Made by a program: the position numbers and the translations under genes
Shown here: positions 5,648 to 12,981 of the stretch, in pieces
Numbering within the stretch: position 1 is the first letter of the stretch
Layout of the letters: every line of letters starts with the position of its first letter
Notes under the pieces: generated by a model
What the model saw: only the letters and a program-made list of their open reading frames with translations
Told to the model about the DNA's origin: nothing
The model's database searches: none
Source: Kosakonia radicincitans DSM 16656
GTDB taxonomy: Bacteria > Pseudomonadota > Gammaproteobacteria > Enterobacterales > Enterobacteriaceae
NCBI RefSeq assembly: GCF_000280495.2
Contig: NZ_CP018018.1
Location: 1-14,706 of the forward strand
DNA: 14,706 bases
Direction of reading: 5' to 3'

Positions 5648-8393
5648 ACCGACTGGCAAAGCTGCGCGGCTGCGTGAAAGAGCTTTTTACCGGGACGCTT
5701 TGGGTTTGTGTGCGCCCATCTGGGTATTGCAGGTTTACATTGATATTGGCGTCTGAAATATCAATTTTCCCTCCGCGTTGCCCGGCTGGCATGGTCTCCG
5801 GTGCGATCTTGTAGTTGTTCTGGTTATTCAGGGCCATGCTAACGCCAGAATTAACCACGGATTGCGGGATGCTGCTATTTTTCACGTTCTCTTTGCGGAG
5901 GATGGCCCGCGTTACGTTCAGCAGAGTGTTCTGATCGGTTAAGTCCAGCTGCTGATCTGGGTCGTAGCCTGTCCATTCGCTCGCCTGCCGGATGTAGCGC
6001 GGCACCTCAGGATCACCGCTCGCATAGGTGCTGATAATCTCCCGTAGCGTGCGCTTGCGTCCACCCTGATATTTCCCAGTGCTATAACGCAGCAGCTGCC
6101 CGGCAGACGCTGCAATGCCTGCCTGCTGGGTTGGGAAGCGCCGCCAGTTGCCGTTAGCGTCCTTCACGTTACCAACGTTATTGCCTGCCCAGTTCCCGGC
6201 AGCACCGCTGCCTGCTGCCGCTGCGGATGGTGAGGAAATATTGCCGCCTAGCGCGGCCTCTCCGGCTGTTTGCGGGCCGTATGCCGCTGCGTGTGCATTC
6301 GCATTGCCCTGCTCTACAAAGTTGAGCTGCTGCTGGCGCATGAGCTGCTGCTGGCGTTTCAGTGCCCTGTATCGGTCGCCCTCTGGCCCTGCGGTCTGCA
6401 TACCGACGCCCTTGTCCTGCAAGGTGTTCATTTCCTGCTGATAGGCATCGAGACGCCAGCCGTATTTGCGGCGGGCCTGCTGCTGCGTATCGAGGCGCAT
6501 CCCCTTTTCATAATCGCGGCGCAGACTGTCCTCACTGCCCCCAGTCATTTTAACCAGTGCCATGCGCATGACATCGAGAGCAGGCAGGGCGCGGCGGGCG
6601 TAGTCCTCAAACTGGTTGTTGAGCTTCGCCACGTTATCGCGGATCTCGCTCCCTTCGGTCTTCGCAGGGCCATGCACGGTGGCAACCTGAGTGAGCACGT
6701 CTTTCAGCTTCTCCGGGTCAGTACCTCCAAGGGCATCGGTAAGGCGCTGGCGTTCGCCAGCATCAAGGCCCCCGCGCTTGAGGTATTCATTGCCCATAGC
6801 CTCCAGCCCTTTGCCGCTCTGAATCTGCCCCAAAGCGGCGTAACTGGTGGCGTTTACGCCGTCAGGGTTAATTTTCAGGCGGCTGAGGCGACTTGAGACG
6901 CCGCTCATATCTGCGCTGCTCATCTGGTCGATTGCCAGCGCGTCATTGATGCCGACGCCAAGATGGCGCGAGAGAGCCACGATTGAATCAGGGCCGTAAC
7001 CATAGGCCCGGTGGATGCCCTGCCGGGTCATATCGAGCAGGGTCTGATCGCCGTGATGATTGCCGCCAAAGCGCTGCCCGTAAAGAGAATCAGGGCCCAG
7101 CGTGCTGCTAATGGTGCCAAAAGCGCCGCCAGACTGGAGGACTTCGAGCGCCATCGGGTTGTTGATGCCGTTGCGCAGGGCCATGCGGGCCATGAATGCC
7201 CGTGAAGGGTCGCCCATTGCGCCACCGCGCTGGAGGTTCGCATTAATGCGGCTCAGCAGGTTGGTGGAGCCCTGCAAATCCATGCCGGGGATCCCTGAGC
7301 TCATCAGGCCAGCCATTGCACCCGCATAGCCCGGTACATTTGGCGCGGTCAGGCTTGCGCGTGCCTGCTGGGTGGCAAAGTCGCTGATTGCCTGCATAGC
7401 TTCGCCAGCCTGCGCAAATGCGCCTGATTTTCCGATAGCCTCCCCCATGAGCAGGCCCATGCGGCGCAGCTGCTGATCGTTGTTTACGACACGGGAAGCG
7501 GAGAGCTGGCCCATCGTGCCCGCGACGCTGTTTGGGTCGAGGCCGTAGGAGCGGGCCAGACCGCCAGAAACAAGCATCCCGGTGCCAAGGTTCTGGCCCG
7601 GCTGGATGTTGGCGGCGCGGGAATAGGTGGAGGCCAGCGCGATGGCGTCACCGTTGGTCATGCCCAGATTGTTGGCTGTGCTCATGACGCCGCGCTGGAG
7701 GCTGGAAAAGCTGACAATGCCGCCCATCTGGCGGTATAGCTTATCAAGCCCGATCACGTTGTCCTGTGCCTGCCCGATCTTGTCTGCGACCGCGCCGATA
7801 ATCTTTCCTACTCCGAGCGCAGCAAGTCCGCCGACCAAGCCCATGAGCCCGGCACCTGCTCCGCCAGACAGCCCGGCGTTCATTGCCCCGCTAATGGTGC
7901 CGCCGACCGGGCCAGCGTTGCGCAGCATCGTGCTGAGGTGATTCTGCCATACCGAAGGCTGGTTATTATTCTGCGGCCCGCCCTGAGGCGCTGGAGAAGG
8001 ATTTGAGGGGGTAGGCGCTGGCGGTTTCGGCTTCGGTTTCGGGGCGTCGTCAAACTCCACGCCCAGAAAGTTGAGCATGGCCTGCATCTTTTTGATGCGC
8101 TCAGCCTGATCGCCATACATCTTTTTCCAGTCAGCCATGAGCGGGTTAGACGCTCCTTGGCCCGTCTTGCCCATGGTCGTTCTGAGCTCGGTCTGGACTT
8201 TCAGCAGCTTCTGCATCTGCTTGATGAAGGCGTCCAAGTCCTCTTTTGACTTGACGTTAATCGGCTCAAACTTCTGGTTGTTGGCCTGACCGACCTGAGA
8301 CGCGAGGATGCGGATCTGGTCGTTCACCATTTGAATCTGTTGCTTGAGGTCTGCCGCGTCAAACTGCGCGGAGACCGGGATTTTAATAGCCAT
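5646..8393 (-). CDS. Tape-measure-like virion protein with a C-terminal peptidoglycan-hydrolase-like domain
   Basis: A 915-residue protein with AGAGG six bases before the ATG. Residues 1-100 are helical (coiled coil, beginning MAIKIPVSAQFDAADLKQQI), as in many phage tape-measure proteins. A Pro/Lys-rich linker follows at about 115-147, then a Gly/Ala hydrophobic segment at about 159-210 (LMGLVGGLAALGVGKIIGAV) that could insert into a membrane. The middle (220-650) is helical with repeated LGMTNGD, YGLDPNS and GMDLQGS-like turns. Residues about 732-865 look like a lysozyme-type domain of phage structural proteins: GNNVGNVKD, FPTQQAGIAAS, TLREIISTYASG and TGYDPDQQL are its landmarks. The role inferred is a virion injection or tail-length protein that opens the cell wall. 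It lies directly downstream of the zinc-ribbon gene with a 43-base gap. No capsid, tail tube or portal gene is present, which makes its presence odd. Confidence 0.72.
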   Translation of the reverse strand: MAIKIPVSAQFDAADLKQQIQMVNDQIRILASQVGQANNQKFEPINVKSKEDLDAFIKQMQKLLKVQTELRTTMGKTGQGASNPLMADWKKMYGDQAERIKKMQAMLNFLGVEFDDAPKPKPKPPAPTPSNPSPAPQGGPQNNNQPSVWQNHLSTMLRNAGPVGGTISGAMNAGLSGGAGAGLMGLVGGLAALGVGKIIGAVADKIGQAQDNVIGLDKLYRQMGGIVSFSSLQRGVMSTANNLGMTNGDAIALASTYSRAANIQPGQNLGTGMLVSGGLARSYGLDPNSVAGTMGQLSASRVVNNDQQLRRMGLLMGEAIGKSGAFAQAGEAMQAISDFATQQARASLTAPNVPGYAGAMAGLMSSGIPGMDLQGSTNLLSRINANLQRGGAMGDPSRAFMARMALRNGINNPMALEVLQSGGAFGTISSTLGPDSLYGQRFGGNHHGDQTLLDMTRQGIHRAYGYGPDSIVALSRHLGVGINDALAIDQMSSADMSGVSSRLSRLKINPDGVNATSYAALGQIQSGKGLEAMGNEYLKRGGLDAGERQRLTDALGGTDPEKLKDVLTQVATVHGPAKTEGSEIRDNVAKLNNQFEDYARRALPALDVMRMALVKMTGGSEDSLRRDYEKGMRLDTQQQARRKYGWRLDAYQQEMNTLQDKGVGMQTAGPEGDRYRALKRQQQLMRQQQLNFVEQGNANAHAAAYGPQTAGEAALGGNISSPSAAAAGSGAAGNWAGNNVGNVKDANGNWRRFPTQQAGIAASAGQLLRYSTGKYQGGRKRTLREIISTYASGDPEVPRYIRQASEWTGYDPDQQLDLTDQNTLLNVTRAILRKENVKNSSIPQSVVNSGVSMALNNQNNYKIAPETMPAGQRGGKIDISDANINVNLQYPDGRTQTQSVPVKSSFTQPRSFASR

Positions 8394-8436
8394 GGGATGC
8401 CTCTTTTTCTTGTGAGGCCCCAGTGTGTTGTCACGA

Positions 8437-9645
8437 CTATTTCAGCGCCCGAAGCTGCGCCAGTAGCGCCAGCAGATCAGTGCCGTCACCCCTTTCCCGG
8501 TCTATTGCCATCGCTACGCCGTCGAGATAATCCCACTCACCCAACGCAGCCAGAATGCAGGCCCGCAGGCGGTTGAATAGCAGCTGTGGCACGCGTTCGA
8601 GTGTAAGAGGGGAAGGGGGCACCAATTGCAGCGCAGCTGCACCGCTACCGCTCAGGGGGAAATCGGCATACATCGCCACATAGACGCTGAAAAACTGCGG
8701 CTGTTTTACTTCCACGTCGATCCAGTTGTGTGGCGTTCCCGATACATCCGCAGATGCAGTGCAGCACGGGCATGAGGCAGAAACAACGCCGTTACGGTCG
8801 CGCATGATACGCAGCGGAGCATGACGGCACTCTGAGCAGATCACTGCGCTGTCAAACTTCCCCTCTGCAAAGGCGTAAACGTTCGCCGCCTCTCCGGGCG
8901 TCATAAATGCCAGTGGCGGGCGTACTGTGGCAAGCGGTAGGGGGCGTGCCTGCGGCTCGCAATCAGGGCAGTAAAAGCGCACCGGGCCCACGGTCGGGGC
9001 GTCGGTGTTCCAGTCCCAGCGGAGAGCTGTCTGGCGGTGCGTTCGGCAAAAATAGCGCGGGTGGCCACTCGTATCGAATCCGGGGACGCCGGGTGTGATG
9101 TCGTGAAATTCTGAGGCAGGATCGCGCAGGAGCTGGCGCAGAATGGCCTCGCTCTGGGTGTCTCCTATCCAGATAGCCCAGCGCGGCACGCCGTCAGCCA
9201 TATACCCAATCAGCCATGGATTCATCATTGGCGGGAGGGTGATCGGTCTGCCGCGTGCGCCCCGGCCTTTCTTGCCCTCAGAGGTACGATTCCAGCACGA
9301 AACGCAGCAGACAGCCCACGGTGTAGCCTTGTTGCCGTTGGTCTTGCCGACGAGCCGGGCCAGCTTGCCGCAGCGGGGGCACTGGTGGATAACAACCGGA
9401 GGGGAGCCCGTCGATTCATCGCGCCACAAAATCCCGCCTGTAACGCATTTTGAGCAGGGTCTGCTGCAACGCTCTGGGTCTGCATGGCCCTTAGTGGTTT
9501 CGTCGTGCAGGCGCTGGCACGCGCTGATACTGACGCATGATTTTGCCGAATCCGGGCAATAAACAAAAAGCCTGCCGGGCATCAAATCGGGATAAGCCTC
9601 GACGGCTCCGACCGCTGCGAGTTTTTCAGGGGAAACGTTATCCAA
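8437..9645 (-). CDS. Multi-zinc-ribbon protein, TTG start
   Basis: A 402-residue protein read from TTG at 9645; AAGGCGGTGA precedes it with optimal spacing, so the TTG is well supported. Nineteen cysteines lie in the first 300 residues, mostly in metal-binding pairs: C30/37/43, C60/64/67, C89/92 with C113/114/117, C200 (with H203) with C226/229, and C270/273 with C292/294/295. This suggests at least three zinc ribbons. The last 100 residues have no Cys and are helical (LFNRLRACILAALG excepted for one Cys). Zinc ribbons of this type are common in nucleic-acid-binding and transcription-control proteins; P2 Ogr and P4 Delta are short zinc-finger activators of phage late genes, but no homology to them is visible. 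It is probably co-transcribed with the downstream tape-measure-like gene, so a role in late expression or in virion assembly is possible. Confidence 0.75.
   Translation of the reverse strand: MDNVSPEKLAAVGAVEAYPDLMPGRLFVYCPDSAKSCVSISACQRLHDETTKGHADPERCSRPCSKCVTGGILWRDESTGSPPVVIHQCPRCGKLARLVGKTNGNKATPWAVCCVSCWNRTSEGKKGRGARGRPITLPPMMNPWLIGYMADGVPRWAIWIGDTQSEAILRQLLRDPASEFHDITPGVPGFDTSGHPRYFCRTHRQTALRWDWNTDAPTVGPVRFYCPDCEPQARPLPLATVRPPLAFMTPGEAANVYAFAEGKFDSAVICSECRHAPLRIMRDRNGVVSASCPCCTASADVSGTPHNWIDVEVKQPQFFSVYVAMYADFPLSGSGAAALQLVPPSPLTLERVPQLLFNRLRACILAALGEWDYLDGVAMAIDRERGDGTDLLALLAQLRALK
8627..8652 (-). repeat. REP-like hairpin element inside the zinc-ribbon gene
   Basis: On the plus strand TGCAGC, loop GCA, GCTGCA (8627-8641) is followed by CCGCTACCGCT (8642-8652). 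It lies within coding sequence near the C-terminus of the zinc-ribbon protein, so it is tolerated by, or part of, the reading frame. Confidence 0.65.
8933..8960 (+). repeat. REP-like hairpin element inside the zinc-ribbon gene
   Basis: AGCGGTAGGGG (8933-8943) is followed by GCGTGCC, loop TGC, GGCTCGC (8944-8960), a 7-bp stem with one T-T mismatch. It is in the opposite orientation to the copy at 8627-8652, about 290 bp away. Confidence 0.65.
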
Positions 9646-9717
9646 AATTCACCGCCTTTTTATACGTCATGAGAGCCGCAAAGCCGCGCCAGTGCTGATC
9701 TGAGAGTGAATTAGATG

Positions 9718-9747
9718 TTGACGCATTTAAGACATTTTGTCTATATT
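9718..9747 (+). promoter_or_regulatory. Strong sigma70-type promoter of the replication operon with an internal operator-like palindrome
   Basis: TTGACG (9718-9723), 18-base spacer, TATATT (9742-9747). A perfect inverted repeat AGACA-TTT-TGTCT (9730-9742) fills the spacer and touches the -10 box, an ideal place for a repressor. Expected transcription start is near 9754. Confidence 0.75.
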
Positions 9748-9753
9748 GTTCAT

Positions 9754-10001
9754 CAGGCGGGGCAATCACAAGGGCATCCGCCGATCAATTCCCAATTCCA
9801 GCAAGAATGGGAAAGTACACCCCAGTCATGGGGGGTTAGCGGGTGACGCTCTCTCACCCATCACCATGACGTGAGAGCGAAAGGCAGGAGCCAGTGTGGC
9901 GACTCTCCGGGGGCGAAAGCCCTACATCGTGCCGCATTCGTCCTTATGGCTTCTTTTGGCTTTTGGCATAAAAGCAATCCTTCCGGCCCTTCGGGGCCGG
10001 A
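9754..10001 (+). ncRNA. Long structured leader of the replication operon, candidate immunity-type or attenuator RNA
   Basis: About 250-300 bases separate the promoter from the first likely gene. Predicted by eye: CCCC/GGGG at 9820-9834; two mutually exclusive pairings, GGGTGA (9841-9846) with TCACCC (9854-9859) or CTCTCAC (9851-9857) with GTGAGAG (9871-9877); a GAAA-tetraloop hairpin GGGC/GCCC (9911-9922); and an 8-bp TTCG hairpin (9982-10001). In P4 and P1-type elements, leaders of replication or immunity operons carry small processed antisense RNAs (CI and C4) that block expression by pairing with the leader. The position and competing pairings fit, but no sequence match is claimed. An open frame from GTG 9871 crosses the leader but lacks a ribosome binding site. 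Confidence 0.45.
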
Positions 10002-10059
10002 TCCCATTGCAGCGTGTAACCAACCCATTGTTGCGCTGCGTCCTGAATTGGTACGCCTA

Positions 10060-10245
10060 ATGAGAAAACTTGATAGAGCGGCTCTTGCTTCCGAATTGAG
10101 GATCGGAAAAAAGCAGCTGGAGCGCCTGATCGCGGCTGGGAAGATACCGCCGCCAGATGGCAGGACATATCCGGGCGGTAGTTACTGGCAGTTAACCACC
10201 CGGCTAAAGGCAATAATTGCGGCACAACGCCGCCCGGAGCGCTGA
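10060..10245 (+). CDS. Small MerR/excisionase-like HTH protein
   Basis: A 61-residue protein from ATG 10060. Residues 5-45 form a helix-turn-helix like those of AlpA/excisionase or MerR-type small regulators (ALASELRIGKKQLERLIAAG, then KIPPPDGR), where the segment after the recognition helix forms the wing. It probably binds DNA to control the operon or to aid replication or recombination. The start is uncertain: no Shine-Dalgarno is clear at 10060, at the in-frame ATG 9946, or at the in-frame GTG 9871, and the upstream part encodes leader hairpins. Translation may depend on leader folding. The gene ends 2 bases before the primase start. Confidence 0.6.
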   Translation: MRKLDRAALASELRIGKKQLERLIAAGKIPPPDGRTYPGGSYWQLTTRLKAIIAAQRRPER

Positions 10246-10247
10246 AA

Positions 10248-11453
10248 GTGAACGAGAGCAAAGATGAATACCTGTTATGGCCCGGTGTGTTTGACGAGGC
10301 TCTGGCACGCGTGCTGCCTGCACCTGATTATCTTGGGTGGGTGCAGCAGGTACGGCAGATCGCCTGCTGGGCTAATATCCTGAGGCTGGGCGATGCGCAG
10401 GCCATCTGCGAGCGCTGGAGCGCCTCAGGCGTTAACGCTGCCCCAGCTGACGCCGGGCTTATTCGTGCTGCTCTCCGCCCTCAGTCTCTCGAAAAACTCA
10501 GCCCCTTCTCCATGGCGGGCTCATTCCTGCGTGACTCCGGCATTATCGCGGAGATCCGCTCCGGGCGTTTTGGCTCCTACCAGCCGACCGCCGCAGACCT
10601 CGCCAAACGCGAGCAGCAGCGCCGGGAAATGGAGGAGGCTCACCGGGCAGCACTGGAGGCCGACGAACGGCAGCGCCAGATTGCCATCCGGCAGGCAACG
10701 CAGATTTACAGCAAGGCCAGTCTCGATCCGTCTCAGTCGCCGTACTGGCAGGGGAAATGCAGTGCAGCCGCACTGCCCCTACCGCTGCCGGATGACGTAA
10801 AAGCCGCAAACTGGCGCACCTTTGAGAAAGGCGCTCCCAGCAAAGGCATTTACTGGAATCACTCGCTGGTCATTCCCCTGTACTGCATCACTGACGAGCA
10901 GGCGCTGGGGATGCGCACCATAGAGCTGATCTGCGGTCGCCCTAACCCGGAAACTGAGCTCTCATTCACGGGAGCAAAACGCGGCCTCAAAGGCTCCCAG
11001 CGCGGCGGGGCTTTCTACCCGTTCAATCTGGATAAGGCCCGCAAGGGTGCGCCGATTGTCATCTGTGAGGGCTTCTCCTCCGGGGTGGCGCTGTCGCTCT
11101 CCATCGGTGGAGCTCTGCCAGTCGTCTGCGCCATGAGCTGCAATAACTTTGCCGCCGTCATTGATGAATTGCGGATCGCTTTCCACGATAACCCGATTTA
11201 TCTGGTCGGTGACGTGGGCGTGGGCGAGGAGATAGCGCAGGACATTGCCGCCATCAGGGGCCGCGTTCCTGCTTACTCCGTGCCCCTCAGCCGCGTGCTG
11301 TTTGAGGACGGCAATGATCCGTTCGACCTGCTGGCCCGCCACGGTGTCGAAAACTCCCGCACGCTGCTGCGGTCGTTATTCAGAGAGGCCCGCATTGGTC
11401 GTGACGGTACGCTGTCCACGCCGAGCTCATCGGATGCCAGTGACAACATTTGA
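10248..11453 (+). CDS. Toprim-type DNA primase of the P4-alpha/plasmid class
   Basis: A 401-residue protein read from GTG at 10248, with GGAG 8 bases upstream inside the end of the HTH gene. Residues 1-110 are a helical N-terminal domain; 115-165 is a charged helix (AKREQQRREMEEAHR); 170-260 matches the DNA-contacting part of P4-like primases (SPYWQGK, LVIPLY, TELSFTGAKRGLKGSQRGG). Residues 267-340 form the Toprim fold: the nucleotidyl-transfer glutamate is E274 in ICEGFSSGVAL, and the second acidic site is D322 in YLVGDVGVGEE. The usual DxD motif is thus DxG, with E327/E328 close by. No N-terminal zinc ribbon is present; P4 alpha carries primase and helicase in one chain, while here the helicase is a separate gene. 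It would make primers at the iteron origin. Confidence 0.82.
   Translation: MNESKDEYLLWPGVFDEALARVLPAPDYLGWVQQVRQIACWANILRLGDAQAICERWSASGVNAAPADAGLIRAALRPQSLEKLSPFSMAGSFLRDSGIIAEIRSGRFGSYQPTAADLAKREQQRREMEEAHRAALEADERQRQIAIRQATQIYSKASLDPSQSPYWQGKCSAAALPLPLPDDVKAANWRTFEKGAPSKGIYWNHSLVIPLYCITDEQALGMRTIELICGRPNPETELSFTGAKRGLKGSQRGGAFYPFNLDKARKGAPIVICEGFSSGVALSLSIGGALPVVCAMSCNNFAAVIDELRIAFHDNPIYLVGDVGVGEEIAQDIAAIRGRVPAYSVPLSRVLFEDGNDPFDLLARHGVENSRTLLRSLFREARIGRDGTLSTPSSSDASDNI
10758..10786 (-). repeat. REP-like hairpin element inside the primase gene
   Basis: On the plus strand GCAGTGC, loop AGCC, GCACTGC (10759-10776) is followed by CCCTACCGCT (10777-10786). The 7-bp stem is perfect. The left arm overlaps a TGCAGTGCA palindrome (10758-10766), the putative RHH operator. 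Confidence 0.68.
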
Positions 11454-11463
11454 ATATTCATAC

Positions 11464-11497
11464 GCCGCGCCCCTCGTTGGGGATGCGGCTTTTTTTA
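11464..11497 (+). terminator. Intrinsic terminator after the primase gene
   Basis: GCCGC (11464-11468) pairs with GCGGC (11485-11489), and inner CCCC (11470-11473) with GGGG (11479-11482), followed by eight T. It splits the operon; downstream genes may be expressed by read-through. Confidence 0.85.
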
Positions 11498-11516
11498 TGC
11501 CCGGAGCATCAAAACC

Positions 11517-11804
11517 ATGACAGATCAGGACTTCGAAACAATGCTTTTTAACCAGTCCAGCCAGACCGCGACGCTGTTTGTCGCCCGCGCTGTGACTGAC
11601 CTCGACGCCATGCTGGGCGAGGGGTACGCCGTCGCTAACCCTGCCGTTTTGGCCCAGTGGCTCACGGTAGCCGGTTCTCAAATGGTTACGCTCCAGCAGC
11701 TGCACGGCGGCAACGGTCTGGCGACTCAGATCGAGCGACTGGGGGCCATGGCTGACGCTATCGGGGCCAGCGCAGCAGCAGCGCACGCGGGGAAAATGCA
11801 ATGA
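11517..11804 (+). CDS. Small hypothetical protein (95 residues)
   Basis: It starts at ATG 11517 with GGAG 10 bases upstream, just after the primase terminator. The protein is helical and acidic in its N-terminal third (MTDQDFETMLFNQSSQ) with an Ala/Gly-rich C-terminal helix (AMADAIGASAAAAHAGKMQ). No membrane segment or Cys is seen. Its stop overlaps the next start as ATGA. It may be a small accessory replication or regulatory protein, but no family is recognised. Confidence 0.65.
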   Translation: MTDQDFETMLFNQSSQTATLFVARAVTDLDAMLGEGYAVANPAVLAQWLTVAGSQMVTLQQLHGGNGLATQIERLGAMADAIGASAAAAHAGKMQ

Positions 11805-12256
11805 GACCTAAAGCAGAGATTCGCGCAGAGAGTACCGCCCGCGTAGTGGCGACCATCAGCAAAGAGATGGCGGAATGGCAGCAAACTGATTACAGCATGG
11901 CCCTGCTCCCTGACTTCTATCCGGGCCAGCGCCAGCGCTCCCATACCGGGCAGCTGTACGTTATCGACCGGGCCAGCTTTACCAACGCCATCTGGGGCGG
12001 CACGCCACAATTTGCCGCCGATGCCCGCAAAGCGCTGGCCTTTAAGCAGATTCACCGCCGTGAACGGTCTTTTGTCGGTGTCTGCGATGCGGAGCGTGAA
12101 GCGCTCGCCACTGCCCTAATGCTGGAGCTGTTCGGCATCACTGACCGCGATCCGATTCTGGCCCAGCTGCCGCACCTCGATGCACTGGAGCTGCTGACGG
12201 TCGAGGATAGCGACAAAAAGACCATCGCGGAGGCGTTCGGTGAGTGGATCAAGTGA
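11801..12256 (+). CDS. Hypothetical protein (151 residues)
   Basis: It is coupled to the preceding gene by an ATGA overlap. The N-terminal 45 residues are helical and charged (TARVVATISKEMAEWQQ). A middle part (YPGQRQRSHTGQLYVIDRAS) looks globular, followed by RRERSFVGVCDAEREALATA and an acidic C-terminus (LLTVEDSDKKTIAEAFGEW). There is one Cys and no transmembrane segment. The family is not recognised; it travels with the replication genes. Confidence 0.68.
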   Translation: MRPKAEIRAESTARVVATISKEMAEWQQTDYSMALLPDFYPGQRQRSHTGQLYVIDRASFTNAIWGGTPQFAADARKALAFKQIHRRERSFVGVCDAEREALATALMLELFGITDRDPILAQLPHLDALELLTVEDSDKKTIAEAFGEWIK

Positions 12257-12257
12257 T

Positions 12258-12398
12258 ATGGATGCAGCTGTAAAGGCCATATGCGGGGCAATTCGTGACG
12301 GACTGCCCTTTGAGGAGGTTCGGGAGCTGCCGGAAGTTCGCACGGTCGCGGAGCAGGGGCTGCTCAGCCTCGATAGGCTCCGGGATTGGTGGATGTGA
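12258..12398 (+). CDS. Small hypothetical protein (46 residues), last gene of the replication operon
   Basis: The ATG lies one base after the stop of the 151-residue gene, and the frame ends with TGA at 12396-12398 directly before a terminator. It begins MDAAVKAICGAIRDG and is acidic and helical, ending in LDRLRDWWM. The pattern of two helices, with EVRELPEVRTVAEQG between, could be a small HTH or a protein-binding hairpin. The lack of an own ribosome binding site suggests coupled translation. It is short, but the position supports it. Confidence 0.5.
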   Translation: MDAAVKAICGAIRDGLPFEEVRELPEVRTVAEQGLLSLDRLRDWWM

Positions 12399-12402
12399 TA
12401 AT

Positions 12403-12427
12403 GGGCCATTACGGCCCTTTCTTTTTT
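12403..12427 (+). terminator. Intrinsic terminator of the replication operon
   Basis: GGGCC (12403-12407) pairs with GGCCC (12413-12417) around ATTAC, followed by TTTCTTTTTT. Confidence 0.85.
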
Positions 12428-12451
12428 GCGGCCTCGCCGCAGCCTACCGCT
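12427..12451 (-). repeat. REP-like hairpin element at the end of the RHH gene
   Basis: On the plus strand TGCGGC, loop CTC, GCCGCA (12427-12441) is followed by GCCTACCGCT (12442-12451). It starts where the operon terminator ends and overlaps the stop codon region of the RHH gene, like the copy at 5623-5647 in the other converging gap. Confidence 0.65.
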
Positions 12452-12962
12452 AGAGCTTCCCCAAATCCTTTAATTTGTGCCGATAGTCCCGGCAGCGGCT
12501 GCGCGTCCACTCCTGCCCGGTCGCCGTGCGATACCCGGCTGCATTCAGTGCCGCCACAATATCCTCAAGGCTGGCCCGTTGCTCAGTCATGCTGACTATC
12601 AGCCCGTCTGCATCGCCCGATATGGCGACGAAACGCGGATCACCGTTATGCACCGCAAAGCCCTGCGGTGCCTCTCTTTGTGGTGCAGGTGCGGTGCGCT
12701 CTGCTTTTACTGCCGGGGCTGGCTTCGTCTGTGCGCCCAGCTGGCCCGATATGGTGCCCAGCAATGCAATGACCTGATCCAGCTTCTGCACCTCTCCAGC
12801 TGGCTCCTGCTCGCCCTCCTTGCTGGTCTCCACGTAACGCCGCAGCGCCTCAGTGATAATGCCCGTTCGGTTACGGTGCTGCTGCTCTGCCAGCTGCTCA
12901 ATCTGGGCCAGCAAATCGGCATCCAGACGCAGCGTAAACGACGCCGTTTTCTTTGGTTTCAT
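12450..12962 (-). CDS. Ribbon-helix-helix DNA-binding regulator with a second C-terminal DNA-binding-like domain
   Basis: A 170-residue protein with AGGGA five bases before the ATG. Residues 1-48 form a CopG/Arc-type ribbon-helix-helix: a basic tip, the DNA-contacting strand TASFTLRLD, then helices LLAQIEQLAEQQHRN and TGIITEALRRYVE. Residues 50-100 are a Gln-, Pro- and Ala-rich linker. The C-terminal part (about 125-170: SLEDIVAALNAAGYRTATGQ, then WTRSRCRDYRHKL) resembles the small DNA-binding module seen after the catalytic part of large serine recombinases. Such proteins repress plasmid copy number, partition or transfer genes and usually themselves. Directly upstream are TGCA-N-TGCA palindromes that fit a dimer-of-dimers operator, and further copies lie in the primase and at the helicase start, so it probably represses itself and perhaps replication. 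Confidence 0.85.
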   Translation of the reverse strand: MKPKKTASFTLRLDADLLAQIEQLAEQQHRNRTGIITEALRRYVETSKEGEQEPAGEVQKLDQVIALLGTISGQLGAQTKPAPAVKAERTAPAPQREAPQGFAVHNGDPRFVAISGDADGLIVSMTEQRASLEDIVAALNAAGYRTATGQEWTRSRCRDYRHKLKDLGKL

Positions 12963-12981
12963 GGTTGTCCCTCATTCGCGG

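Noticed and set aside
8006..8020. GGTAGGCGCTGG as a ninth REP-like element
   Set aside because: It has a GGTAG core but no clear adjoining hairpin, and it encodes the Pro-rich linker of the tape-measure-like protein.
9871..10059. N-terminal extension of the HTH gene from GTG 9871 or ATG 9946
   Set aside because: No ribosome binding site at either start, and the residues simply translate the leader hairpins. The HTH domain lies wholly after 10060. Kept as an uncertainty, not as a called start.
10171..10205. GCGGTAG near the end of the HTH gene as a further REP-like copy
   Set aside because: The following sequence forms only a weak, long-looped pairing and lacks the compact hairpin.
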